Origin: Verrucomicrobiota bacterium
Lineage (GTDB): Bacteria; Verrucomicrobiota; Verrucomicrobiia; Palsa-1439
Direction: 5' to 3'
Assembly (NCBI GenBank): GCA_003152315.1
Contig: PLZV01000051.1
Location: 1-64,000 of the forward strand
DNA length: 64,000 nt
Both the position numbers and the translations under genes were made by a program. Shown in pieces: positions 42,415 to 50,353 of the stretch (positions within the stretch are counted from its first letter, which is position 1; every line of letters starts with the position of its first letter). The notes under the pieces are model-generated. The model had not been told where the DNA came from. It saw only the letters and a program-made list of their open reading frames with translations, and searched no databases.

Positions 42415-43647
42415 ATGAAGAAAAAGGTTGTTCTTGGATTCTCGGGAGGGTTGGACACCACATTTTGTGTCCTGTGGCTCCGCGACAATGGGTTTGAGCC
42501 GGTCTGTGTCTGTCTGGACATCGGCCAGAGCGCCGATCTTGCCGAGGTGAACCGTTCGGCGAAGTTGCTGGGTGTAAGCAACGTTAAGATAATTGATGGC
42601 AAAGAGAATTTCGCGAATATGTTCATCGCGCCCGCCCTCAAAGCGAACGCTCTTTACCAGAGTGTCTATCCGCTGGCGACCGCCCTGAGCCGGCCTTACA
42701 TCGCTAAAATACTCGTCGATGCGGCTCGGGAGGAGGGAACCAATTATATTGCTCATGGAAGTACTGGCAAAGGAAATGACCAGGTCCGCATTGAAATGGG
42801 GGTTCGCGCCTTGCTGCCCGATGCTGAAATCGTCGATCCGATCCGGGACAACAGCCTCAACCGGGACTATGAAATTGATTTTCTCCTGAAACGAGGGATT
42901 GACCTGGGTTATACGCGGCAAAAACCCTTCAGTGTCGATCAGAATATTTGGGGCAGAAGCATCTGTGCCGGCATCCTCGAAGATCTTCACGTTCCGCCGC
43001 CAGAAGCGGTTTTCGAATGGACGAAATCGCCGGAAAACTGTTCCAATGAGCCGAGAACCGTTGCCATTGAATTTGAAAGCGGACTGCCGGTTGCCCTGGA
43101 CGGCGTACGGACTTCGTTTATTGATCTCATCAACCAGTTGAACAAAATCGGCGGCGAACACGGGATTGGCCGGATTGACCATATTGAAGACCGCCTGGTA
43201 GGTCTCAAATCGCGCGAGTTGTACGAAGCACCCGCCGCAATCATTCTGATCAAAGCACACAAACTGCTGGAGTCGCTCACGCTGTCGAAATCCTCACTCG
43301 ATTTCAAACAAACGGTCGATGAGAAATACGCCGAGATGATTTACCTGGGCAACTGGTTCTCCCTGCACCACATGGACCTGCTTGCGTACCTGCAGCAAAA
43401 TCAATCCATGGTGAGCGGGACGATCCAACTCAAATTGTACAAAGGGAATTGCACGGTGATGAGCCGTGAGTCCGCCAACTCTCTGTACAAGCCAAACCTG
43501 ATCACTTACGGTGAAAAGAGTGAGTTTGATCAAAGGAACGGCGCTGCGTTTTTCCGTATGCTCGGAATGGAAAGCTTTGTGCAAGCCTCCGTCCAGATTT
43601 CCAGTATCGGGAACAAGATTGAACGGCTAATCGGCCCTGCGCCGTAG
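42415..43647 (+). CDS. argG: argininosuccinate synthase
   Basis: The 410 residues match ArgG: P-loop-like VVLGFSGGLDTTFCVLWL, CVCLDIGQ, HGSTGKGNDQVRIEMG (usually HGATGKGNDQ), SVDQNIWGRSI and GIGRIDHIEDRLVGLKSRELYEAP. It ligates citrulline and aspartate using ATP. The ATG at 42415 directly precedes the first strand. No argH or other arginine gene is nearby and the gene lies in an AT-richer stretch, so it may be a transferred or second copy. Family membership is firm. Confidence 0.93.
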   Translation: MKKKVVLGFSGGLDTTFCVLWLRDNGFEPVCVCLDIGQSADLAEVNRSAKLLGVSNVKIIDGKENFANMFIAPALKANALYQSVYPLATALSRPYIAKILVDAAREEGTNYIAHGSTGKGNDQVRIEMGVRALLPDAEIVDPIRDNSLNRDYEIDFLLKRGIDLGYTRQKPFSVDQNIWGRSICAGILEDLHVPPPEAVFEWTKSPENCSNEPRTVAIEFESGLPVALDGVRTSFIDLINQLNKIGGEHGIGRIDHIEDRLVGLKSRELYEAPAAIILIKAHKLLESLTLSKSSLDFKQTVDEKYAEMIYLGNWFSLHHMDLLAYLQQNQSMVSGTIQLKLYKGNCTVMSRESANSLYKPNLITYGEKSEFDQRNGAAFFRMLGMESFVQASVQISSIGNKIERLIGPAP

Positions 43648-43735
43648 GTTTTCGAAGACACATCTCAGGCAGGCGTTGGAAAATCCTGAATTCTCGCCAC
43701 GTGCCGTACAATTCCAATGAAAAGATACTTTCCTC

Positions 43736-43764
43736 TGGACATCGTATTCCGATAGTTGTATAAT
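43736..43764 (+). promoter_or_regulatory. near-consensus sigma-70 promoter
   Basis: TGGACA (43736-43741), exactly 17 bases, TATAAT (43759-43764). It points into the repeat cluster and towards the riboswitch. A GTG at 43772 opens an 87-codon frame that soon runs into the repeats and is probably not a gene. Confidence 0.65.
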
Positions 43765-43902
43765 CCCAACTGTGAGTATTAGGACAGGCTACTTCGCCAA
43801 GGCTTCCGTGGTCGCTCTTCGTGCCATGGTGAGACAGGATGACGCGAGTCTGATTCGTGAGTGCACTGTGAAGGCCAAGCAAGGACCCCTATATACGTTT
43901 CT

Positions 43903-44072
43903 GCGAAACGAACCCACCGTTTTTTCGATATTTTTTCGATGCAACCTCCAGTGCATATGGGACTTATGGCGGAAATGTGCGAAGAAATTCGGTGGGTTCG
44001 TTTTGGAAAACGAACCCACTTTCGGGGGGTTTTGAGGGGTGAAAACACGCATTTCTAGCGAAACGAACCCAC
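43903..44072. repeat. cluster of four GTGGGTTCG/CGAACCCAC repeats, one pair a perfect palindrome
   Basis: GCGAAACGAACCCAC occurs at 43903-43917 and 44058-44072, each preceded by TTTCT or TTTCTA. Between them GTGGGTTCGTTTT (43992-44004) and AAAACGAACCCAC (44007-44019) form a perfect 13-bp inverted repeat with a 2-base centre. The whole region has no credible gene and lies between argG and the riboswitch. It looks like part of a dispersed repeat family. Confidence 0.75.
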
Positions 44073-44237
44073 TTTTTAGATGGAGACCGATGACGGTGCG
44101 ACGTGACGAACGCAGGCTGAAGTTGCGCCTGCGGCAAACATTAGGCGCGTCTCGTCTGACTCGGCTTGCGACTACAACGACCGTGGATAATGAACTGCAT
44201 GTTGGCAGTCATGGCCGGAATTCTCTTGAAGTCGCAG

Positions 44238-44478
44238 CGGGTTCTGCTTACGCTCCGGGCAGTTCTTTGAGACGTTTTTGTCTCAACCACGTCGGCGCAG
44301 GGAATGCCGTGAAATTCGGCGACAGTGGCGCTGCTGTAACTGGCTACGAAAGCCCAACCCCGAAAATATTCGGGGTGAACAGCCATCCAAACGGAGAAGG
44401 CGGGCGAGTAGGTTTGCCCCGAAATACTTCGGGGTAAAAACCCAGAAGTCAGAACAACGGCCGACGTGTCATCCAACA
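44238..44478 (+). ncRNA. cobalamin riboswitch
   Basis: The core is closed by a perfect 9-bp stem, CACGTCGGC (44288-44296) with GCCGACGTG (44460-44468). Inside are the conserved elements of the cobalamin family in order: GCAGGGAA (44297-44304), hairpin GCCG-TGAAATT-CGGC (44306-44320), hairpin ACAG-TGGCGCTG-CTGT (44322-44337) followed by AA, and the 3' box GAAGTCAGAACAACGGCC (44445-44462). An upstream hairpin GAGAC/GTCTC is at 44269-44284. Two CCCCGAA/TTCGGGG hairpins sit in the variable arms. TCCTT (44480-44484) can pair with AAGGA (44492-44496) of the ribosome site, so control is probably translational. Confidence 0.88.
44357..44434. repeat. two CCCCGAA/TTCGGGG hairpins in the riboswitch periphery
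   Basis: ACCCCGAA-AATA-TTCGGGGT (44357-44376) and CCCCGAA-ATAC-TTCGGGG (44417-44434) are near-identical stems. A third copy is at 11390-11407. Their presence in variable arms of the riboswitch suggests that insertion there is tolerated. Confidence 0.7.
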
Positions 44479-44479
44479 A

Positions 44480-44504
44480 TCCTTCGAACCAAAGGAGTCG
44501 TGTC
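44480..44504 (+). promoter_or_regulatory. Shine-Dalgarno-sequestering helix of the cobalamin riboswitch
   Basis: TCCTT (44480-44484) is complementary to AAGGA (44492-44496) across a 7-base loop. AAAGGAG is the ribosome site for the ATG at 44505. Formation of this helix when ligand is bound would block translation. Confidence 0.65.
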
Positions 44505-45626
44505 ATGTTCCGCTTCAAGTTTGTCGTCGTGCTCGGCCTAGCCTTCACACTGGGCCGTTCCTCAATCGCTTCCACCAACTTCACGGAAACCTTTTCCGAC
44601 AATCCGTTTGCGCCGACAGGAAATTGGTTGTTTGGAATCGGTGACAACAGCAATCACCAGTATACCTGGACCAATACGCCAGCTATTTATACCGGGGACT
44701 CGACCGGCGAACTCGACGTGCACCTGAATTCATCATTGCCGACCGCGCGGTTCCAGCGACCGCTCGGTGTGACGCTCACCGATACAAACAGCTTTACGCT
44801 GTCCGTGCTCTTTAGCTTCAACATCACCAGTGCTCCCGACGATCAACTGATGCAGATCGCCTTTGGACTCGTTAATCATTCCGCAACCGGGGGTGACCGC
44901 ACCGGTTCCCCAAACAACTACTCCAGCGATAACGTGTATAGCACGGTCGAATTTAATTACTTCCCAAATGTCTCGGCGATCTATGGCGGACCGGATCTCA
45001 CCCCAAGCGTGTTCGGCGCGCAAGCGGGCGCGGATGCCGATGCTTTTAGCAACTTTGCCGCTGAGGAAGCCTCAAATCTGGGCGAACATACCAAGGGGAT
45101 CTCGTCTCTCCCACAGAATGTAACGTTGCAGGCTGTGCTCAATTACGACGGCAGCTGCAAGACGATTACGCTTACAATGGGCCAGGTGAATCCCGATGGC
45201 TCGGTCACGTACCTCGACACGGAATTGCCCCCTTTGAATTTGGTCGCGGCAGGTTACGACACGAACTTTCCCTTCGTTGTCGATTCGCTCGCAATCATCG
45301 CTTACCATGATGCGTTTACCACCCCGGACAGCCCGTCACTTGTGGCGGACCTGAAATTCCAGCGGTTCTCGTTCTGGACGCCGGCGCTCCGGCCGCCAAA
45401 CCATGTCTCGGTCAACGTCCTGCGCACAAATGTTATTCTGACGTTCCCCACGCTATCCAACTTCAATTATGACGTTCAGAGCACAACGGGCCTCGTCTCG
45501 TGTTCCTGGAGCACCATCGCCAGCAACATTCCCGGCACGGGTCTCATCGTAACGAACCTGGATGTCGGAGGGGCGGCGGTTCCCAAGAAGTTTTATCGCG
45601 TCGGGTTAATCGTGCCGGTACGATGA
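44505..45626 (+). CDS. secreted lectin-like protein under cobalamin riboswitch control
   Basis: The 373 residues start at MFRFKFVVVLGLAFTLG with a signal peptide (cleavage near SIAS). The body is beta-rich, with TETFSDNPFAPTGNWLFG, TARFQRPLGVTLTDTNSFTLSVLFSF and VEFNYFPNVSAIYG, resembling concanavalin A-like jelly rolls. The C-terminal about 75 residues (TNVILTFPTLSNFNYDVQST, then SWSTIASNIPGTG and KKFYRVGL) match a small beta-domain common on exported Verrucomicrobiota proteins. AAAGGAG precedes the ATG and is sequestered by the riboswitch helix. The prepilin-like gene follows 3 bases after the stop. No known B12 domain is recognised; surface capture of corrinoids or their carriers is a hypothesis. 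Confidence 0.75.
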   Translation: MFRFKFVVVLGLAFTLGRSSIASTNFTETFSDNPFAPTGNWLFGIGDNSNHQYTWTNTPAIYTGDSTGELDVHLNSSLPTARFQRPLGVTLTDTNSFTLSVLFSFNITSAPDDQLMQIAFGLVNHSATGGDRTGSPNNYSSDNVYSTVEFNYFPNVSAIYGGPDLTPSVFGAQAGADADAFSNFAAEEASNLGEHTKGISSLPQNVTLQAVLNYDGSCKTITLTMGQVNPDGSVTYLDTELPPLNLVAAGYDTNFPFVVDSLAIIAYHDAFTTPDSPSLVADLKFQRFSFWTPALRPPNHVSVNVLRTNVILTFPTLSNFNYDVQSTTGLVSCSWSTIASNIPGTGLIVTNLDVGGAAVPKKFYRVGLIVPVR

Positions 45627-45629
45627 GGA

Positions 45630-46391
45630 GTGTGTGAAATCAACAAGCGCTGCGGTTTTTCATTAATTGAGTTACTGGTGGTCATCAGCATCGTCGGTCT
45701 GTTGGCGGCGATGTTGGTGCCCGCGCTCAAGCAGGCCCGCGAATCGGCGCGTGCCGCCGCCTGCGCGTCGAACCTGCGCCAGATGGGGTTGGCAACACAG
45801 ATGTACCTTGACGACTACGGGCGGTACTTCACCTATTTCACGACGCAGGGCCCAAATCGATTATGGTACTTCGGCTTGGAATCCCCCTACAGCCCCAGCG
45901 GCGCCCCCGGCACACGCCACATCGACCTGACAAAGGCAAAACTCTACCCGTACATCCAGTCGCTGCACGGGGTCGAGGTCTGTCCGAGCTACGATTATTA
46001 CTCGCCATTGTGGCGACAGAAGTTCGACCAAATTACGTACGGGTACGGCTTCAACATCTACGGCCTCATCACCAACAACGTGGGGAAGACACTGGCTGAT
46101 CTCCACGATCCATCGCGCATCATCTGTTTTGCCGACACCGCACAGGTCAACACGTTTCAACCGCCCGCCTCATCTTCTCATCCGATGCTCGAGGAATGGT
46201 ACTATGTGAGTTATACAAGCTTCGGTGACCTGCCCGATGTTCACTTCCGCCACAACGGTTTCGCCAATGTACTGTTCTGTGACGGCCACGTCGCCTCCAT
46301 GGGCATGGCCCGGGGTACACTCGACACACGCTTGCCACAGCAAAAAATCGGCCGCCTCAATCCAAACGGGGAGACGAGCTTTTTTTGGTAG
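45630..46391 (+). CDS. prepilin-like protein with N-methylation signal (DUF1559-like)
   Basis: The 253 residues have the type IV prepilin signal CGFSLIELLVVISIVGLLAAML (cut after G9, Phe, Glu at +5). The conserved ACASNLRQMGLATQMYLDDYG follows, and the C-terminal RHNGFANVLFCDGHVASM is seen in PVC-group prepilin-like proteins. The GTG at 45630 lies 3 bases after the preceding stop, with GAGGAG just upstream, so it shares the riboswitch-controlled message. Such proteins assemble into type II secretion-like pseudopili or decorate the surface. No other secretion gene is nearby. Confidence 0.85.
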   Translation: MCEINKRCGFSLIELLVVISIVGLLAAMLVPALKQARESARAAACASNLRQMGLATQMYLDDYGRYFTYFTTQGPNRLWYFGLESPYSPSGAPGTRHIDLTKAKLYPYIQSLHGVEVCPSYDYYSPLWRQKFDQITYGYGFNIYGLITNNVGKTLADLHDPSRIICFADTAQVNTFQPPASSSHPMLEEWYYVSYTSFGDLPDVHFRHNGFANVLFCDGHVASMGMARGTLDTRLPQQKIGRLNPNGETSFFW

Positions 46392-46421
46392 GTACGCCAC
46401 ATGGGAACGCAACTGATCCGA

Positions 46422-47801
46422 TTACACTCCAATCCGCTCTCTGATCCGTCCCGCGATTTCGTCAGCAAACAATTTGATCTGGTCGCCGTCAGGGCCTTCG
46501 ATGAGGAGCCGGGCTTTGGGTTCGGTGCCGGAATAACGGAGCAGCACGCGCCCCTCGCCGTTGAGTTTGGCCTCGACTTCTTTGACGAGCTGCATCACAT
46601 CGGGAAGCGTGTCCCAGGCGGGTTTGTCCTTCACCCGCACATTCACGACGATCTGCGGGAATTTTGTGCAGACCTGGCGCAGTTCGCTCAGCGTCTTGCC
46701 AGTGTCCATCATAATACGCAGCACCTGCAGCGCGCTGACGATGCCGTCGCCGGTGGTCGTGAAGTCGCGAAAGATCATGTGACCAGATTGCTCGCCGCCG
46801 ACGTTCAGGTCGTCCTGTAGCATCTTCTCGATGACGTAACGGTCGCCGACCTGCGTCCGCACGACTTTCCCGCCGGCCTGGTGAATTGCGTGGTCGAGCC
46901 CGAGGTTGCTCATCACGGTGGCCACAAGCGTGCTCTTCTTGAGCGCCCCGCGCGCGAGCCAATCCAAGGCCGTGATCGCCAAAGCGTCGTCGCCGTCAAC
47001 GAGATTTCCCGCTTCATCGCACAGTTGGACGCGGTCGCCATCGCCGTCGTGCGAGAGTCCGATGTCGGCGCCGTGTTCCCGCACTGCGCGGCAAACCACA
47101 TCCGGATAGGTGCTACCGCATTCCTTGTTGATATTCGTGCCGTCGGGTACGTCGTTCAGCACGGTGACCTTGGCGCCCAACTCGCGCAACACACACGGCG
47201 TGCTCTTATAGGTCGCCCCGTTGCCCACATCCACCACGACGCGCAGGCCCTCCAGTGTCATCCCTTTGGGAAAGGCCGCCTTCACAGACTCGACATATCG
47301 GCCGAGTGCGTCGTCAATACGCATCGCCTTGCCGATGGCATCGGCTGTCGGGCGGATCTTCTCGATCTCGCCGCTAAAAACCAAATCCTCAATTTGTTTC
47401 TCGATGGCGTCATCGAGTTTATAACCGTCGTCGCGAAAAAACTTGATCCCGTTGTCCTCGTAAGGATTGTGCGAGGCGGTAAGCACGATCCCCGCGTCGG
47501 CGCGCAGGGAGCGCGTCGTGTACGCGACGCCGGGAGTTGGCAGCGGACCGATGAGCAGTACGTCCACTCCCATCGAAAGGATGCCGGCAGAGATCGCATT
47601 CTCCATCATGTAACCGCTCAACCGCGTGTCCTTGCCGACAACGATCTTATGGCGACCATGTCCCTTGGCCACGGGTGCGCGCGTTTTAAAAACATGCGCT
47701 GCCGCCCGGCCCAGTTTCAGGGCCGTTTCTGAGGTGACCGGCTCGACGTTGGCCACGCCGCGTACCCCATCCGTCCCGAACAGCTTCTTGGAAGTCCCCA
47801 T
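46422..47801 (-). CDS. glmM: phosphoglucosamine mutase
   Basis: The 459 residues form four alpha-D-phosphohexomutase domains: FGTDGVRGVAN at the N-terminus, catalytic S110 in TASHNPYEDNGIKFF, metal loop SHDGDGDRVQL, sugar loop GGEQSGHMIF and phosphate loop RYSGTEPKARLL. It interconverts glucosamine 6- and 1-phosphate for UDP-GlcNAc, peptidoglycan and lipid A. It lies last in folP-cdaA-cdaR-glmM, the conserved arrangement that couples cell wall precursors to cyclic di-AMP; CdaA and GlmM interact in other bacteria. Confidence 0.95.
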   Translation of the reverse strand: MGTSKKLFGTDGVRGVANVEPVTSETALKLGRAAAHVFKTRAPVAKGHGRHKIVVGKDTRLSGYMMENAISAGILSMGVDVLLIGPLPTPGVAYTTRSLRADAGIVLTASHNPYEDNGIKFFRDDGYKLDDAIEKQIEDLVFSGEIEKIRPTADAIGKAMRIDDALGRYVESVKAAFPKGMTLEGLRVVVDVGNGATYKSTPCVLRELGAKVTVLNDVPDGTNINKECGSTYPDVVCRAVREHGADIGLSHDGDGDRVQLCDEAGNLVDGDDALAITALDWLARGALKKSTLVATVMSNLGLDHAIHQAGGKVVRTQVGDRYVIEKMLQDDLNVGGEQSGHMIFRDFTTTGDGIVSALQVLRIMMDTGKTLSELRQVCTKFPQIVVNVRVKDKPAWDTLPDVMQLVKEVEAKLNGEGRVLLRYSGTEPKARLLIEGPDGDQIKLFADEIAGRIRERIGV

Positions 47802-47806
47802 AGATT

Positions 47807-48496
47807 CTACGGCCTTTGTTCTACACCCCGCGCCGGCGCGGTGTCAACCGAGCGTCCCGCCCCGATCCGCACGTCCACTTCCACCCAATGCCGCTGCGCC
47901 AGTCCTTCGGGAACCGCCAGCGGCGTCAACTCGACGCGCTCGCGAAATGATGTGCGCCGTCCGGTTACATCGATGGGCAGCGTGGCGATATTGGTCATTC
48001 CGTTCAGGAGTGTTTTCGGCCCTCTCACTTTTACGCTCTCTGGCTGGGTGATCACGCGTTCAACCGATAAATTAGAAGGTAGTTCGCCACCAAATTGCGG
48101 CTGCACCGGCAAGTCGCGCTCAACCATCTCATCGACGTTGACGGTCACTTCCGTCGGATCCACTTCCGTCACCTGCACGCGCCGTGAATGCCTGACCGAG
48201 GACGGTGAGAGCCTGACGGTGATCGGCCCGCGGCGATCATCGCCTGTCAAATCCACGACCGCGGACAAATCCTGTCGCGAAACCTGCCGCACGTCTTCGC
48301 GCGTGCCGCGTACGGTCACATTGACCGTCGCGGCGCTGGTTGCCAGCACGGTCAATCCCGGTTTCGCCTTGATCTCCAACGGCACACCGTTAATCGGACG
48401 CCAGTCACTGGTAATGCCCTTGACGAAAAACCACGCGCATGTCGCCAATACCAACGATACGATTTTGAGACCCGCGTTATGGGAGATCCAGCCCAT
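47807..48496 (-). CDS. cdaR: YbbR-domain regulator of diadenylate cyclase
   Basis: The 229 residues have an N-terminal membrane helix (LKIVSLVLATCAWFFVKG) and two YbbR domains: PLEIKAKPGLTVLA, TVNVTVRGTREDVRQ, and a second with QFGGELPSNLSVERV and VKVRGPKTLL. CdaR proteins bind CdaA from outside the membrane and modulate it. The gene overlaps cdaA by one base and is five bases from glmM. Two YbbR copies instead of the four in Bacillus is normal for diderms. Confidence 0.9.
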   Translation of the reverse strand: MGWISHNAGLKIVSLVLATCAWFFVKGITSDWRPINGVPLEIKAKPGLTVLATSAATVNVTVRGTREDVRQVSRQDLSAVVDLTGDDRRGPITVRLSPSSVRHSRRVQVTEVDPTEVTVNVDEMVERDLPVQPQFGGELPSNLSVERVITQPESVKVRGPKTLLNGMTNIATLPIDVTGRRTSFRERVELTPLAVPEGLAQRHWVEVDVRIGAGRSVDTAPARGVEQRP

Positions 48497-49428
48497 TAAC
48501 GCCGGGCCTCCCCGTGCCGCTCTTCGCTTTGCTCCGCTTCCGTGTCCGCGGGGCCCGCAAATCCTTCGGCTGGATTATCAATTGTTTCCCCGGTTCCTGA
48601 CGGCGTCTCACGGACCACCAAACTGCCAAACACACGCCGTCCCAGTTCCGCAAGCCAGTTGCTGCGACGAGGAACGGAGGTCAACGTCGTCGTGAGGAAC
48701 GCCCGCAACCCGTCGGGATCCAGTCCCTGCACCAAATGGCCGCGGTGGGCGACGGAGATTTCGCCGGTCTCTTCACTGACAACCACGACGACGGCATCCG
48801 AGTCCTCCGTCAACCCCATTGCCGCACGGTGCCGCATTCCCGTGCTGGCGCTCAATCCCTGCCGTTGCGTCAGCGGGAACACGCACGCCGCCGCGACAAT
48901 CTGATCGCCGCGCAATACCACGCCGCCGTCGTGCAAAGGCGTGTTCGGAAAAAATATTGTCGTGAGCAACTCGGGGGTGGCTTTCGCGCCAATCGGCACG
49001 CCGGTTTCGGAAACACCCCGAAACCCAATTTCGCGTTCGACCGCCATCAGGCCACCGCAGCGTTTCTGCGACAGCGAACGCGCGGTCTCCACCAAGACGT
49101 CAATCATCTCTCCCCGTTGCCGGGGACTCGAGAACAATTGGCGGCTGCCGACCTCCGCGAGAGCCCGCCGCCACTCGGGTTGAAAGATGACCAGCACCGC
49201 GATGGCCAGGAAGGTGAAGAAGCGGCCGAGAATCCAACTGATCACATCCAGCTGGAACAGTTGCGTCAGGCCCACGATGACGAGCAGGACGATGATAAAC
49301 CCGGTGAGCACCGCCGCCCCGCGCGTGCCGCGGAACAGTAAAAACATGTAGTAAATAAATGCCGTCAGCAGCGCGATCTCAAAGACCGGCTTCCAGTAGG
49401 CGGCGATGAATTCCAGAATAATTTCCAT
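48496..49428 (-). CDS. cdaA: membrane diadenylate cyclase
   Basis: The 310-residue protein has three N-terminal membrane helices (about 10-90), a short coil and a DAC domain with PLHDGGVVLRGD and GMRHRAAMGLTEDSDAVVVVVSEETGEI. It makes cyclic di-AMP from two ATP. The usual DGA motif reads DGG here, while RHR is intact; the Ala-to-Gly change is conservative. A Pro/Glu-rich tail of about 50 residues follows the domain. It is translationally coupled to cdaR and shares a short gap with folP. Confidence 0.92.
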   Translation of the reverse strand: MEIILEFIAAYWKPVFEIALLTAFIYYMFLLFRGTRGAAVLTGFIIVLLVIVGLTQLFQLDVISWILGRFFTFLAIAVLVIFQPEWRRALAEVGSRQLFSSPRQRGEMIDVLVETARSLSQKRCGGLMAVEREIGFRGVSETGVPIGAKATPELLTTIFFPNTPLHDGGVVLRGDQIVAAACVFPLTQRQGLSASTGMRHRAAMGLTEDSDAVVVVVSEETGEISVAHRGHLVQGLDPDGLRAFLTTTLTSVPRRSNWLAELGRRVFGSLVVRETPSGTGETIDNPAEGFAGPADTEAEQSEERHGEARR

Positions 49429-49434
49429 TGATTG

Positions 49435-50271
49435 CTATCGGGCCTGCTGCACGGCCTCCACCATCCGCACCACGTCGGACATCTCAGCCACATCGTGCAC
49501 ACGCAGGATGCGTGCCCCGTGCGCCACGGCCCATGCGACGGTGGCGGCTGTTCCCCAAAGCCGCCCATCCACCTCGCGCGCCGACCCAGCTCCGTCCGGG
49601 GCGAGCAGCTTGCCAATGAATGACTTGCGCGATGTGCCGACCAGCAACGGACAGCCCAGCGAGTTGAATTCGTCCAAGTGCGCGAGCAACCGCAAGTTAT
49701 CCTCGACAGTCTTGCCGAAGCCGATACCGGGGTCAACGGCGATCTGCGTTTTTTTTAGCCCCCGCGCCTCGGCAAACGCGATTCGCTCCGCCAAAAAAGA
49801 CCTTACTTCCACGACCACGTCATCGTAGCGAGGCTCTTGCTGCATCGTTTGTGGCGTGCCTTGCATATGCATTAACACCGTGCCGGCGCCCGTGTCTCGC
49901 ACCACATCCACCATTCGCGGATCGAACCGCAGCGCGCTAATGTCGTTTACGATGCGCGCGCCCGCCGCGAGCGCCTTCCCCGCAACCACGCTTTTCGTCG
50001 TGTCCACGGAGACAACCAAATCCCGCAAACGTTCGACCACCGGCAGGACGCGGCCCAACTCCTCCTCCGCGCTCACGGGCGGCGCGCCTGGCCGCGAGCT
50101 TTCCCCGCCCACGTCGATGATGTCAGCACCCGCTTGCGCCATTTCCCGCGCGTGCGCAGCAGCGCGGTCCACATCGAGAAACTTCCCGCCGTCGGAGAAC
50201 GAGTCGGGTGTCACATTCAGCGCGCCCATGATGAGAGTGCGCGAGGTGTCCCAATGAAATTGCCTGACCAT
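49435..50271 (-). CDS. folP: dihydropteroate synthase
   Basis: The 278 residues form a TIM barrel with MGALNVTPDSFSDGG (pyrophosphate loop), DIIDVGGESSRPGA, VSVDTTKSVVA, IVNDISALRFDP, MHMQGTP, DPGIGFGKT, GTSRKSFIG and ILRVHDVAEM. It condenses p-aminobenzoate with dihydropterin pyrophosphate in folate synthesis. It is first of the folP-cdaA-cdaR-glmM run with 6-base spacing to cdaA. Confidence 0.96.
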   Translation of the reverse strand: MVRQFHWDTSRTLIMGALNVTPDSFSDGGKFLDVDRAAAHAREMAQAGADIIDVGGESSRPGAPPVSAEEELGRVLPVVERLRDLVVSVDTTKSVVAGKALAAGARIVNDISALRFDPRMVDVVRDTGAGTVLMHMQGTPQTMQQEPRYDDVVVEVRSFLAERIAFAEARGLKKTQIAVDPGIGFGKTVEDNLRLLAHLDEFNSLGCPLLVGTSRKSFIGKLLAPDGAGSAREVDGRLWGTAATVAWAVAHGARILRVHDVAEMSDVVRMVEAVQQAR

Positions 50272-50353
50272 GCCCTGAGTTTACGCCGCCGTGCAGGAGA
50301 AACAACCGTGAAAGAACACGCCCTGCCTCTGCGCCGCGCTGTCGACGGCCTGA

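Noticed and set aside
43772-44035. 87-codon frame behind the promoter at 43736-43764
   Set aside because: Half of it is repeat sequence and the rest shows no motif. It is better read as transcribed non-coding DNA.
44141-44653. Long minus-strand frame across the riboswitch
   Set aside because: It runs through the riboswitch stems and the start of the secreted protein. Its residues come from reading hairpins, with no conserved pattern.
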